From Solobacterium sp. (GTDB lineage: Bacteria; Bacillota_I; Bacilli_A; Erysipelotrichales; Erysipelotrichaceae): a stretch of 7,700 bases of DNA. The stretch spans positions 1 to 7,700 of the forward strand of contig JAEEPV010000204.1 in NCBI GenBank assembly GCA_016284975.1, in the 5' to 3' direction. The position numbers were made by a program, and so were the translations under genes. Shown here in pieces: positions 1 through 6,631 of this stretch. Numbering within the stretch: the first letter of the stretch is position 1; each line of letters begins with the position of its first letter. The notes under the pieces were generated by a model. That model was given only the letters and a program-made list of their open reading frames with translations. It had not been told where the DNA came from and ran no database searches.

Positions 1-1422
1 TACTATTTCTCCGGCTTATGTCCGTATGCCTATGGATATGGAGGAATTGTTACTCCGAAGCTGAATGATATTCAGATTGCGGAAAACCTCATTACGAAAA
101 CCTTTGATACCAAGAATATGGTTGCGGTTATCGTTCCGGGAAATGAGTACGAAAGCGAACGGAAACTCTATAACGAACTGATGACGTATGAAGAAGTCGA
201 CAGTGCAACCGCTCTGGTCAGTGTAGATGCGTTAGGCGGTTATAAGCTTGCGGATGCGCTGAATCCAAGAGAGTTTGCGGAACTGGCCGGCATTGACTAT
301 GAAGAAGCACAGATTCTTTATTCTGCCTATGCGGTTAGGGATGAAGACTACAGCCGTCTGCTTGGACAGATTTCAGATTATGAAGTGCCGCTGATTGACA
401 TGTTTCTGTTTGTCTGTGATGAGATGCACAAAGGCTATATCAGCTTTGATGAAGAAACACAGGAGAAGCTGGAATCTGCTTACATCCTGATGAACAGTGC
501 AAAGGTGCAGCTATCCGGTGAAAAATATGACCGTATGCTGTTTTATCTGAATCTGCCGGAAGGCGGAGATCCGACCTACGAATTCCTCAATACGATGAAA
601 TCGATTGCGGAGAAGTACTATGGGAAAGGTGAAGTCTATCTGGCAGGCAACAGTACAAATGAGTACGACTTCAAGAAGTCCTTTGCGGTGGATAACACCG
701 TCGTAACGGTAGTATCAATACTGATTGTATTGGTTGTGCTTCTGTTTACATTCAAATCGGTTGGCATGCCGCTGCTGCTCATTCTGGTCATTGAAGGCAG
801 TATCATGATCAACTTCTCTTTCCCGTATTTCACAAACACACAATTGTTCTTCCTGGGCTATCTGGTTGTCAGCTCGATTCAGATGGGTGCCAATATCGAC
901 TATGCAATCGTAATCGGCTCCCGCTATCAAGAGATCAAGAATCAGTCTGACCGGAGAACGGCCATCATTGAAACCATGAACTTTGCATTCCCGACAATCA
1001 TTACCTCCGGTTCGATTCTTGCGGCATCCGGAATGCTGATCGGAAACATGACTTCGGAAGCGACCATCTGCGGGATTGGTCAGTGCCTGGGAAGAGGAAC
1101 CATCATATCGATTATTCTTGTTATGTTTGTACTGCCTCAAATCCTGCTGGTTGGAGACAAACTGATTGATCATACTTCATTTGAAGTGAAGCGGAAAGAA
1201 CGCACCGTTTCGCATGGCATGACACGAGTTGACGGATTTGTCAGCGGAACAATCAACGGCAAGGTAAACGGCTATGTCAACGGTCTGGTTGACGGGGAAG
1301 TGAATGTAACGCTGGTATCCGGCAACGCACAGACGGAAACAGCCGGACAGCCGCCGGAAGAACTGCAGCCACCGGCAGAAACAGAACCAACGGAACAGGA
1401 AGGAGGCGATCACCATGAATAA
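1..1422 (+). CDS. MMPL/RND-superfamily membrane transporter, C-terminal part (5' end outside window)
   Basis: The frame is open from base 1, so the ATG at 118 is internal, and 473 residues are visible. By family knowledge, MMPL proteins are proton-driven exporters of lipids or other hydrophobic molecules. Residues 1-230 are a soluble extracytoplasmic loop. Five hydrophobic helices follow (about 233-252, 256-275, 282-304, 331-350, 367-386), matching TM8-12 of the second RND half. The segment M-G-A-N-I-D-Y-A-I-V-I-G-S-R-Y (295-309) fits the conserved MMPL motif around an intramembrane Asp-Tyr (D300, Y301) followed by S-R-Y-x-E. A cytoplasmic tail of about 85 residues carries seven period-four units (V/I-N/D/S-G-x), then a Pro/Glu-rich acidic end. 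The stop overlaps the next start, so the two genes are translationally linked. The family call is firm; the substrate cannot be told. Confidence 0.9.
   Translation, partial: YYFSGLCPYAYGYGGIVTPKLNDIQIAENLITKTFDTKNMVAVIVPGNEYESERKLYNELMTYEEVDSATALVSVDALGGYKLADALNPREFAELAGIDYEEAQILYSAYAVRDEDYSRLLGQISDYEVPLIDMFLFVCDEMHKGYISFDEETQEKLESAYILMNSAKVQLSGEKYDRMLFYLNLPEGGDPTYEFLNTMKSIAEKYYGKGEVYLAGNSTNEYDFKKSFAVDNTVVTVVSILIVLVVLLFTFKSVGMPLLLILVIEGSIMINFSFPYFTNTQLFFLGYLVVSSIQMGANIDYAIVIGSRYQEIKNQSDRRTAIIETMNFAFPTIITSGSILAASGMLIGNMTSEATICGIGQCLGRGTIISIILVMFVLPQILLVGDKLIDHTSFEVKRKERTVSHGMTRVDGFVSGTINGKVNGYVNGLVDGEVNVTLVSGNAQTETAGQPPEELQPPAETEPTEQEGGDHHE
1228..1311 (+). repeat. Period-four (V/I-N/D/S-G-x) repeat in the transporter's C-terminal tail
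   Basis: Twelve-base units encode seven consecutive tetrads of pattern hydrophobic-polar-Gly-x, for example INGK, VNGY, VNGL and VDGE. The run starts about 25 residues after the last membrane helix, so by predicted topology it is cytoplasmic. Such regular V-x-G-x spacing suggests a small beta-rich or oligomerising element, but that is inference. The DNA of the units is not identical, so this is a protein-level repeat rather than a recent microsatellite. Confidence 0.75.
1401..1406 (+). promoter_or_regulatory. Ribosome binding site of the GLUG protein, inside the transporter gene
   Basis: AGGAGG lies 8 bases before the ATG at 1415, within the last codons of the transporter gene. Its strength and ideal spacing fix the start of the large downstream gene and explain the 8-base gene overlap, which favours coupled translation of the two proteins. 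Confidence 0.85.
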
Positions 1423-4400
1423 ACTGCGTCATGTGTTATTCAGTGTTCTGATGTTCTTCTCACTGTTCTGTACGCTGCTTGCTGTTTCTGCAGAAGAAGA
1501 TACAGAAGACGTAATCTATATCGGGAATACGGAAGAATTTCTGACGTTCCTGAAACAGTGCAATTATGATGCATGGAGTTACGGAAAAGTCTTCGAACTT
1601 CGTGCGGATATCAATCTTTCCGAAGAAGCATTCTCCACTGCTCCGGTATTTGCCGGAACCCTGAATGGAAACGGACATACGGTTTCCGGAATTCAGTTAA
1701 CAGCGGAATCCTCTCCTGCAGGGTTGTTCCAGGTCATCACAAAAGACGGTGCAGTGGAAAACCTGAATGTCTCCGCAACCATCACACCAAAGGGAACGCA
1801 GGTGAATACCGGCGGCATTGCCGGTATCAATAACGGCATTATCCGTTCCTGCTCCTTCACCGGAACCGTGAAAGGCATACGCAATACCGGAGGTATTGCC
1901 GGCATCAACACTGCATCCGGAATGATTCTGAACGGTTCAGTCAGCGGAATGCTGTATGGACAGACAACGACCGGAGGCATTGCCGGATACAACCTTGGCA
2001 CAATAACCGGTTCGGAGAACAATGCCTATGTCAATACAGATGCGGATGATATCGAACTGAGCGCAGGCAATATCAGCTTTGGCATCTCCCCGGATGCGAA
2101 ATCGGTGATTTCCCAGGAAAGCGGAATCGTTCGTTCCGACACGGGAGGGATTGCCGGCTACTCGGATGGATCTGTGATTCTGTGCCGCAATAAAGGCACA
2201 GTCGGGTATCCGCAGGTTGGCTATAACACCGGCGGTATTGTCGGACGCTCCGACGGGCATTTGCTGGGCTGCACCAACTATGCGAAGGTATTCGGACGGA
2301 AAGATATCGGCGGCATTGTCGGTCAGGCAGAACCGGATATCTCAGCGAATGTTTCCGCTTCTGCTGCAGCAGCACTGTCCAGTGAACTGTCAGTACTGGA
2401 AACCAGCGTGCAGTCGCTGGAAAGCCACGCGGAAGAAACCGATGCACAGCTGCGTAACCGGATCGATTCCATCAATGGTTATGTTGGCAATGCAAAAGAT
2501 GCGTTAGCAGACCTTTCAGACTATCAGAGGACAGAAATCAGTCAGGATGATCTGGAAGGGATTGAATCCAGACTGCAGGATCTGAATCTTTCGGATCTGG
2601 CAGACCGTATCGATGTGGATGAAATCCGGTCCCGCACCGAAGCGTTCCGTGATCATGCGGAAGATGAAGTCAGTGTTCTGCAGCAGATTGATCTGAAAAG
2701 CGCAAACAGTGATCTGATTGCGTCGGTGGCAGGATTAAGCGATCAGGCTGATGTACTGCGGCAGGAAGTTGCCGGCAAGGCGGATGCACTGGTGGCAGAT
2801 GCCAACCGCATCACAAATTCCATTACTTCCATTGAAACAACACTGAACAACGCCCTGTATGATCTTCAGCATCCGGAAGAATGGATGCAGGATACATCGA
2901 ATTCCAATGTGGACGCGGTTCTGCTTGGAAAGATTGAATCGTGTACAAACCGCGGTGAAGTGTCAGGCGCCCTGAATGTCGGCGGTATTGCCGGAGCGAT
3001 GGGAATCGAGTATACGGCGGATCCGGAAGATGATATCAGCGCAGAGCTGGATGGATCGACAAAGAAGCAGTATGAACTGAAATGCATACTGGAACGGGAT
3101 GTAAATGACGGAGTTGTTCGTACGGTAAGAAATGATATCGGCGGCATTACGGGACGAATGGACCTTGGTCTGATTCTTCACTGTGAAAGCTATGGGGATG
3201 TCTGTTCTGCAAGCGGGGATGAGGTCGGCGGGATCGCCGGCATCGCCGCCGCAGTCGTTCGCGGCAACTATGTTAAGTGCAGACTGTCCGGAGGCTCAGC
3301 AGTCGGCGGCATTGTCGGAGCAGGCACAGCCGGAACGGTTTCCGGTTCTTCCAGTGTCGTTGATTCCAATATTTCGATGGTCAGCATCCTCGATGCGACA
3401 GAATCGTATGGTGCGATCGCAGGCACCGATACAGGAACATTTACGAATAACGTATTTGTCTCCGATGATCTTTCCGGTATTAACAATGCAAGCTATGCGG
3501 GAAGAGCGGAACCGGTCAGTTATGAGTTCCTGCGGGAAAATTATGAACTTCCGGCAGAATTCCGGAATTTCACGCTGAAGTTTGTGGCAGATGATGAGGT
3601 ATTAAAAGAAATACACTTTGAGTACGGGGATTCTTTTACGGAAGCAGATATGCCGGAAATCCCGCTGAAAGACGGAATGTATGCATATTATGACCGTACG
3701 GATCTGACCAGTCTGCATCAGGATACCGTCGTAACTGCTGTCTACAGCTCTGATCTCACGGCATTATCCAGCACGGAGTCCAGATCAAACGGACGTTCGA
3801 TCTTTTACATAAAGGGTCATTTTGACAACAAAGCGGAACTGACGGTCACGGCAGAACCGCATGACAGTGCGTCATTTAAAGTAGTCCGGAATTCGTTATG
3901 GGATGCGATCGTCTCGTACATCAGAAGTCCGGGCAAAGGGCTCGCATATGATGTGCTGGAACAGTGGCATCTGACAATGCCGGAGGATGGAGCCTCCTTC
4001 CATGAAGTGCGGTATTTACTGCCGGGAACACTTACGGATACCTATCAGATGTATCTAAGAACCGATGGCGGCTGGCATCGTATTACTTCCGATGAAGTCG
4101 GAAGATATGCAGTGTTTGAAGTGGAAGGCACAGAAGCTGATCTTGCGGTGCTGAGTGCGATTCCGGGCTGGTGGATCTATGCCCTGCTTGGATACATCGT
4201 TGTGATGATCGTACTGATTATCGCCATGCGTCATTCCAGAGACCGCAGAAAGAAAACACATGAGGCCATTCGCAGCCGGATTGCGATGGATCGCAGACTG
4301 CAGATTGCAGTAGCTGCAGCTTCCGTATTCGGCATCGCTGTCCTTGGTGCAGGCATTTGGTTCCTGCATTCCGCTGCGTCCGGCGGATTAAAAGCCTGCC

Positions 4401-5599
4401 AGCTGATTAGGGAATATACGAATACGAAACCACTGGCGATGGAAGGCTCACTGCATCTGAAAGTCGGCAATCAGGATACCGAAGAAACCTTCCTGATTCA
4501 GGAAGATGAATCCGGAATCACCGTCATAACAATGAATGATCTGTCTCTGTACTACAGTCAGAACAAACTGTATCTCGAAAACGGCAGAGCATTTGAGATC
4601 GGCAGTCTGGCGCCGGATTACGGCAGCCTGCCGGTGCTGGTATCCGAAATCTTTGAACATGCAGGCATTCATACTGCTGCGGAAGGCGATGAGACGGTAT
4701 ACAGTCTGACTGCTTCGCAGGACAGCGCTGAAGAGCTGTTAAAGATTCTGCTGGCGGAATATGCGGATGAGCTGCCGGATCTCAAATCCGTGGATGTCAG
4801 CGTAAGTGAACATAATGCGGCATTAAGCAGTATCGAGCTGAATACTGCAGGTGTTCTGAAAAACGCAGACAAGACCGCTTATGATGTGCATTGTGTGCTG
4901 ATAACACGTGATCCGTCTGTCTATACACTGGCTGTACCGGAAGCAGTAAAAACGGCAGTGGCCGAGAACCGGCCGGCAGATACGGTTTTATCCAAAGACT
5001 ATATGGAACTGCTGTCCGGATGGGCAATGCTTACCCACAGCGAATCGATGAGTGCGAGGGTAACCGTCAGTGCAGATGCGGATCTGGTGAATCTGAACGA
5101 TACGCTGCAGTATCACCGCAATTACAATAACGGGAATCCGATCCGGTCCGTACAGAAGGGCAATCTGGTCGTTTATTTCAACGAACATGCCATGTGCACG
5201 GAAAACGGGGAATTGCTTGCGGCAGATGATGCACATGCCAGTCTGGCAAAGACCGGAATACTTCCGGAGCTCCTGTATGAAATTTCGATGAACGGCTCGT
5301 TTGATGTATCTTCGGCAGATTCCGCAAAAGTCTTTACGATCAAACTCGATGAAGCATCGATCACTGCTGTGAAGGAAGCGATCCTTGCGGAACATTCTGA
5401 TCTGTTAACCGATCTCAGCAGCGGATCGATCCTGATCGCACTGAATAACGGAAAGATTACCCGGATCAACTGTACGCTGAGCGGCGCTGCAGAGCTGCCG
5501 GATGAATCCATACCATTATCAATCAATGCGGAGTCAACCATTGACTACAGTGATACCTATACCATTCCAGACCGCGTAAAGAACGCATTGGAGGAATAG
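1415..5599 (+). CDS. Large exported GLUG-repeat protein with coiled coil, membrane hairpin and duplicated C-terminal domain
   Basis: This is a 1394-residue envelope protein of unknown function. It has a Sec signal peptide (residues 1-26, likely cleaved after A-V-S-A). An F-A-G-T-L-N-G-N-G-H segment and six GLUG-type cores (G-G-I-A/V-G at about 133, 159, 187, 244, 273, 299) follow. A helical, probably coiled-coil segment occupies about 311-496, then five more cores (about 523, 576, 605, 631 and a weak one at 666). Residues about 719-779 resemble an InlB-type/Flg_new beta repeat, followed by a beta-rich juxtamembrane part. Two membrane helices (about 919-938 and 963-985) flank an Arg/Lys-rich loop, so both ends should face outward. 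Residues 992-1394 form two related halves of about 200 residues. It overlaps the transporter gene by 8 bases and precedes the kinase-like gene by 2. GLUG repeats are typical of bacterial surface proteins; partnership with the transporter is inferred from context. Confidence 0.9.
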   Translation: MNKLRHVLFSVLMFFSLFCTLLAVSAEEDTEDVIYIGNTEEFLTFLKQCNYDAWSYGKVFELRADINLSEEAFSTAPVFAGTLNGNGHTVSGIQLTAESSPAGLFQVITKDGAVENLNVSATITPKGTQVNTGGIAGINNGIIRSCSFTGTVKGIRNTGGIAGINTASGMILNGSVSGMLYGQTTTGGIAGYNLGTITGSENNAYVNTDADDIELSAGNISFGISPDAKSVISQESGIVRSDTGGIAGYSDGSVILCRNKGTVGYPQVGYNTGGIVGRSDGHLLGCTNYAKVFGRKDIGGIVGQAEPDISANVSASAAAALSSELSVLETSVQSLESHAEETDAQLRNRIDSINGYVGNAKDALADLSDYQRTEISQDDLEGIESRLQDLNLSDLADRIDVDEIRSRTEAFRDHAEDEVSVLQQIDLKSANSDLIASVAGLSDQADVLRQEVAGKADALVADANRITNSITSIETTLNNALYDLQHPEEWMQDTSNSNVDAVLLGKIESCTNRGEVSGALNVGGIAGAMGIEYTADPEDDISAELDGSTKKQYELKCILERDVNDGVVRTVRNDIGGITGRMDLGLILHCESYGDVCSASGDEVGGIAGIAAAVVRGNYVKCRLSGGSAVGGIVGAGTAGTVSGSSSVVDSNISMVSILDATESYGAIAGTDTGTFTNNVFVSDDLSGINNASYAGRAEPVSYEFLRENYELPAEFRNFTLKFVADDEVLKEIHFEYGDSFTEADMPEIPLKDGMYAYYDRTDLTSLHQDTVVTAVYSSDLTALSSTESRSNGRSIFYIKGHFDNKAELTVTAEPHDSASFKVVRNSLWDAIVSYIRSPGKGLAYDVLEQWHLTMPEDGASFHEVRYLLPGTLTDTYQMYLRTDGGWHRITSDEVGRYAVFEVEGTEADLAVLSAIPGWWIYALLGYIVVMIVLIIAMRHSRDRRKKTHEAIRSRIAMDRRLQIAVAAASVFGIAVLGAGIWFLHSAASGGLKACQLIREYTNTKPLAMEGSLHLKVGNQDTEETFLIQEDESGITVITMNDLSLYYSQNKLYLENGRAFEIGSLAPDYGSLPVLVSEIFEHAGIHTAAEGDETVYSLTASQDSAEELLKILLAEYADELPDLKSVDVSVSEHNAALSSIELNTAGVLKNADKTAYDVHCVLITRDPSVYTLAVPEAVKTAVAENRPADTVLSKDYMELLSGWAMLTHSESMSARVTVSADADLVNLNDTLQYHRNYNNGNPIRSVQKGNLVVYFNEHAMCTENGELLAADDAHASLAKTGILPELLYEISMNGSFDVSSADSAKVFTIKLDEASITAVKEAILAEHSDLLTDLSSGSILIALNNGKITRINCTLSGAAELPDESIPLSINAESTIDYSDTYTIPDRVKNALEE
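1805..2323 (+). repeat. First block of GLUG repeats (six cores)
   Basis: Six cores with the consensus N/D-T/I-G-G-I-A/V-G begin at 1805, 1883, 1967, 2138, 2225 and 2303. Spacing is 26-29 residues between most neighbours and wider (about 57) between the third and fourth. The pattern matches the GLUG family of short beta-strand repeats found in bacterial surface proteins. Confidence 0.85.
2975..3424 (+). repeat. Second block of GLUG repeats (four cores plus one degenerate)
   Basis: After the helical insert the GLUG pattern resumes with cores N-V-G-G-I-A-G, D-I-G-G-I-T-G, E-V-G-G-I-A-G, A-V-G-G-I-V-G and a degenerate S-Y-G-A-I-A-G. The return of the same motif on both sides of the coiled coil shows that one repeat region is interrupted by a helical insertion. 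Confidence 0.8.
4388..5599 (+). repeat. Tandem duplication of a ~200-residue extracytoplasmic domain
   Basis: Residues about 992-1188 and 1196-1394 of the GLUG protein run in parallel. Each has an N-terminal helix, beta-rich strands containing a Y-x-x-N-K/E-type hairpin followed by E-N-G, a helix (K-I-L-L-A-E-Y-A-D-E-L against E-A-I-L-A-E-H-S-D-L-L), a strand with S-I-E-L-N-T-A-G against R-I-N-C-T-L-S-G, and a closing segment Y-T-L-A-V-P-E-A-V-K against Y-T-I-P-D-R-V-K. The duplication is seen by eye; the fold is not identified. Confidence 0.65.
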
Positions 5600-5601
5600 A
5601 C

Positions 5602-6216
5602 ATGCGAAACACAATCATTTGCATCGGGAGACAGTTCGGAAGCGGAGGACATGAAATTGCACTGCGCACCGGAACAAAAACAGGACTTAAAGTGTATGAC
5701 GAGGAAATGATCACGCTCGCCTGCGGAAAGGGAGAAGTCCGGGAAGAGATCCTCCGCCCGGAAGATGAACGGCCGGTCAATCCATTTCTGTTCCGCACCA
5801 TGCATGAAGGAAATGAGAAGGTCAACAGGACCAAGCCGGCAGGGGATGTCCTGTTTGATCTGCAGTCCATGGTGATTAAAGATCTGGCGAAAGCCGGTGA
5901 CTGCATTATCGTAGGCAGATGCGCGGATGCTGTGCTGAAGCAGGAAGAAATCGATGTGCTGTCGGTCTTTATCCAGGCGCCGTTTGATCAGCGGGTGAAG
6001 CGGAAGATGGAGCTGGAAAACCTCCCGCTTGGAAAGACTGTAAAACTGGTCACTCGCACGGACAGGCACCGGAAAAAGTATTACGAGAGTCATACCGGAA
6101 ACGAATGGGGTGCCGGAAGCACTTACGATCTGCTGTTTGATACCGGAACCATGACATTCGATGAAGTGGCAGATCAGATTGTGACGGAATATCGTAAGCG
6201 GAAAGCCGCCTGTTAA
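5602..6216 (+). CDS. Cytidylate-kinase-like P-loop protein
   Basis: This 204-residue cytoplasmic protein fits the cytidylate kinase-like family (the Cmk-related group common in Bacillota) over its whole length. Visible are a P-loop G-R-Q-F-G-S-G-G (residues 9-16), the following V-Y-D-E-E-M-I, the V-G-R-C-A-D core (104-109), the F-I-Q-A-P-F-D-Q-R-V-K-R segment, a lid-like R-T-D-R-H-R-K-K-Y-Y (152-161), and a C-terminal Y-D-L-L-F-D-T. Family members are presumed to bind ATP and phosphorylate a nucleotide-like substrate, but the true substrate of this subfamily is generally not known. The start is set by GGAGG at 5590-5594, 7 bases before the ATG, inside the end of the GLUG gene. It is the last gene of the operon, with a terminator 8 bases after its stop. 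It is not the housekeeping Cmk in an obvious way. Confidence 0.85.
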   Translation: MRNTIICIGRQFGSGGHEIALRTGTKTGLKVYDEEMITLACGKGEVREEILRPEDERPVNPFLFRTMHEGNEKVNRTKPAGDVLFDLQSMVIKDLAKAGDCIIVGRCADAVLKQEEIDVLSVFIQAPFDQRVKRKMELENLPLGKTVKLVTRTDRHRKKYYESHTGNEWGAGSTYDLLFDTGTMTFDEVADQIVTEYRKRKAAC

Positions 6217-6224
6217 GAATCAGG

Positions 6225-6259
6225 AACAGAATCTGTAACAGATGCAGGTTCTGTTTTTT
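6225..6259 (+). terminator. Rho-independent terminator of the transporter/GLUG/kinase operon
   Basis: A nine-pair stem (CAGAATCTG with CAGGTTCTG, one G-T wobble) around a 9-base loop is followed at once by six T residues. Flanking A residues can pair with the T tract to lengthen the stem. It starts 8 bases after the kinase-like stop codon. Confidence 0.85.
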
Positions 6260-6283
6260 CTGTGAAGGGATTTTGAACCGAGG

Positions 6284-6303
6284 CAGGCAAATGCCTGTGT
6301 TTT
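6284..6303. other. Small hairpin, possible weak terminator or repeat remnant
   Basis: The arms CAGGCA and TGCCTG flank two bases, so a real loop would use four, and TTTT follows after three bases. The sequence ATGCCTGTGT at 6291-6300 is identical to the first arm of the hairpin in repeat copy B (7392-7401), so this may be a remnant of the same repeat family. Confidence 0.35.
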
Positions 6304-6363
6304 AAACGGTCATTCTCTGAGGGAGAAATGTGTTGTTCCCTCCGCCCACCCGTCAGATGTATT

Positions 6364-6497
6364 CATGCCTGCATAATGCAGGCATTTTTGTTTGTTTTAT
6401 GACTGGGACATTTTGACCCGTTTTTGTTTGAGAAAGGAAATGAAGGATGGGATAGGAAATGGCTTTGCTATTCCCTGTTTATGGTTCCCCGCTGCAT
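6364..6497. repeat. Intergenic repeat, copy A
   Basis: This stretch of about 134 bp aligns almost end to end with 7391-7526. Shared blocks include the ATGCAGGCATTTTTG hairpin end, the CATTTTG loop of a second hairpin followed by CCCGTTTTTGTTT, a long identical block from ATGAAGGATGGG through AAATGGCTTTGC, and the end CCCCGCTGCAT. Differences are mostly substitutions and small indels. It lies before the dipeptidase gene in the same orientation as copy B. No terminal transposon features or transposase are seen. Confidence 0.85.
6365..6389 (+). terminator. Terminator-like palindrome in repeat copy A
   Basis: Arms ATGCCTGCAT and ATGCAGGCAT form a perfect inverted repeat around one central A, followed by TTTTT. 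The innermost pairs would open to make a loop, leaving about eight pairs. A second, weaker hairpin follows at 6405-6419 (GGG-A-CA / TG-A-CCC with an A-A mismatch, then five T). The first alone could stop transcription. Confidence 0.6.
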
Positions 6498-6499
6498 AA
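6440..6499 (+). other. 19-codon reading frame in repeat copy A, related to the small ORF in copy B
   Basis: ATG at 6440, preceded by AAAGGAA, opens a frame that begins M-K-D-G-I-G-N-G-F-A-I-P and stops at TAA 6497-6499 after P-A-A. The first 12 residues and the final P-A-A match the small ORF of copy B. Two compensating single-base indels change only the four residues between. It lacks the C-terminal hydrophobic part of copy B, so it is either a truncated relative or simply a conserved DNA repeat that happens to be open. Confidence 0.3.
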
Positions 6500-6555
6500 T
6501 TCGAAACATATCCATGCGGGTCTGAGTCAGGAATGTTTCTGTCAATCAGGAAGAT

Positions 6556-6588
6556 ACGGATGGTACTGTCTCATCCGTTTTCTTTTTT
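6556..6588 (+). terminator. Rho-independent terminator upstream of the dipeptidase gene
   Basis: A perfect seven-pair stem, ACGGATG with CATCCGT around a 9-base loop, is followed by TTTCTTTTTT. It ends about 18 bases before the probable -10 box, so it would stop readthrough from upstream and insulate the dipeptidase promoter. Confidence 0.75.
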
Positions 6589-6611
6589 GTGCGGAAGGAA
6601 CCGGCTATAAT
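6584..6611 (+). promoter_or_regulatory. Probable sigma-A type promoter of the dipeptidase gene
   Basis: A perfect TATAAT at 6606-6611 sits 20 bases before the ATG at 6632. The -35 candidate TTTTTG (6584-6589, 16-base spacer) is poor and lies inside the terminator T tract. The predicted transcript would have a very short leader carrying GGGGTG as ribosome binding site. Confidence 0.5.
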
Positions 6612-6631
6612 GCAGATGGGATGGGGTGAAT

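Larger units (their letters stand above)
6217..6631. other. Intergenic region of 415 bp with serial hairpins and one repeat copy
   Basis: No gene of normal size fits here. In order it holds the operon terminator (6225-6259), a small hairpin with arms CAGGCA/TGCCTG (6284-6297), a GAGGGA/TCCCTC inverted repeat (6319-6342), repeat copy A (6364-6497) with a 19-codon reading frame, a stretch with no recognised signal (6500-6555), a second terminator (6556-6588), and a probable promoter and ribosome binding site for the dipeptidase gene. I see no tRNA, T-box or known riboswitch pattern. Confidence 0.7.

Noticed and set aside
118..120. ATG at 118 as the true start of the transporter
   Set aside because: The frame is open to base 1 with sensible MMPL loop sequence, no ribosome binding site precedes it, and the N-terminal RND half would be missing.
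715..1173. 152-codon open frame on the minus strand inside the transporter gene
   Set aside because: It is antisense to conserved membrane helices of the MMPL gene, its translation lacks domain character, and no ribosome binding site supports it.
5557..6093. 178-codon minus-strand frame over the kinase-like gene
   Set aside because: The plus-strand kinase family motifs are complete, and the antisense product looks like a codon shadow.
6260..6555. A riboswitch or T-box leader
   Set aside because: No T-box consensus or other known aptamer core was recognised, and a terminator plus a new promoter lies between this stretch and the next gene.
6626..6628. GTG at 6626 as start of the dipeptidase
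   Set aside because: It lies within the GGGGTG ribosome binding site; ATG at 6632 keeps a normal lipoprotein signal peptide.
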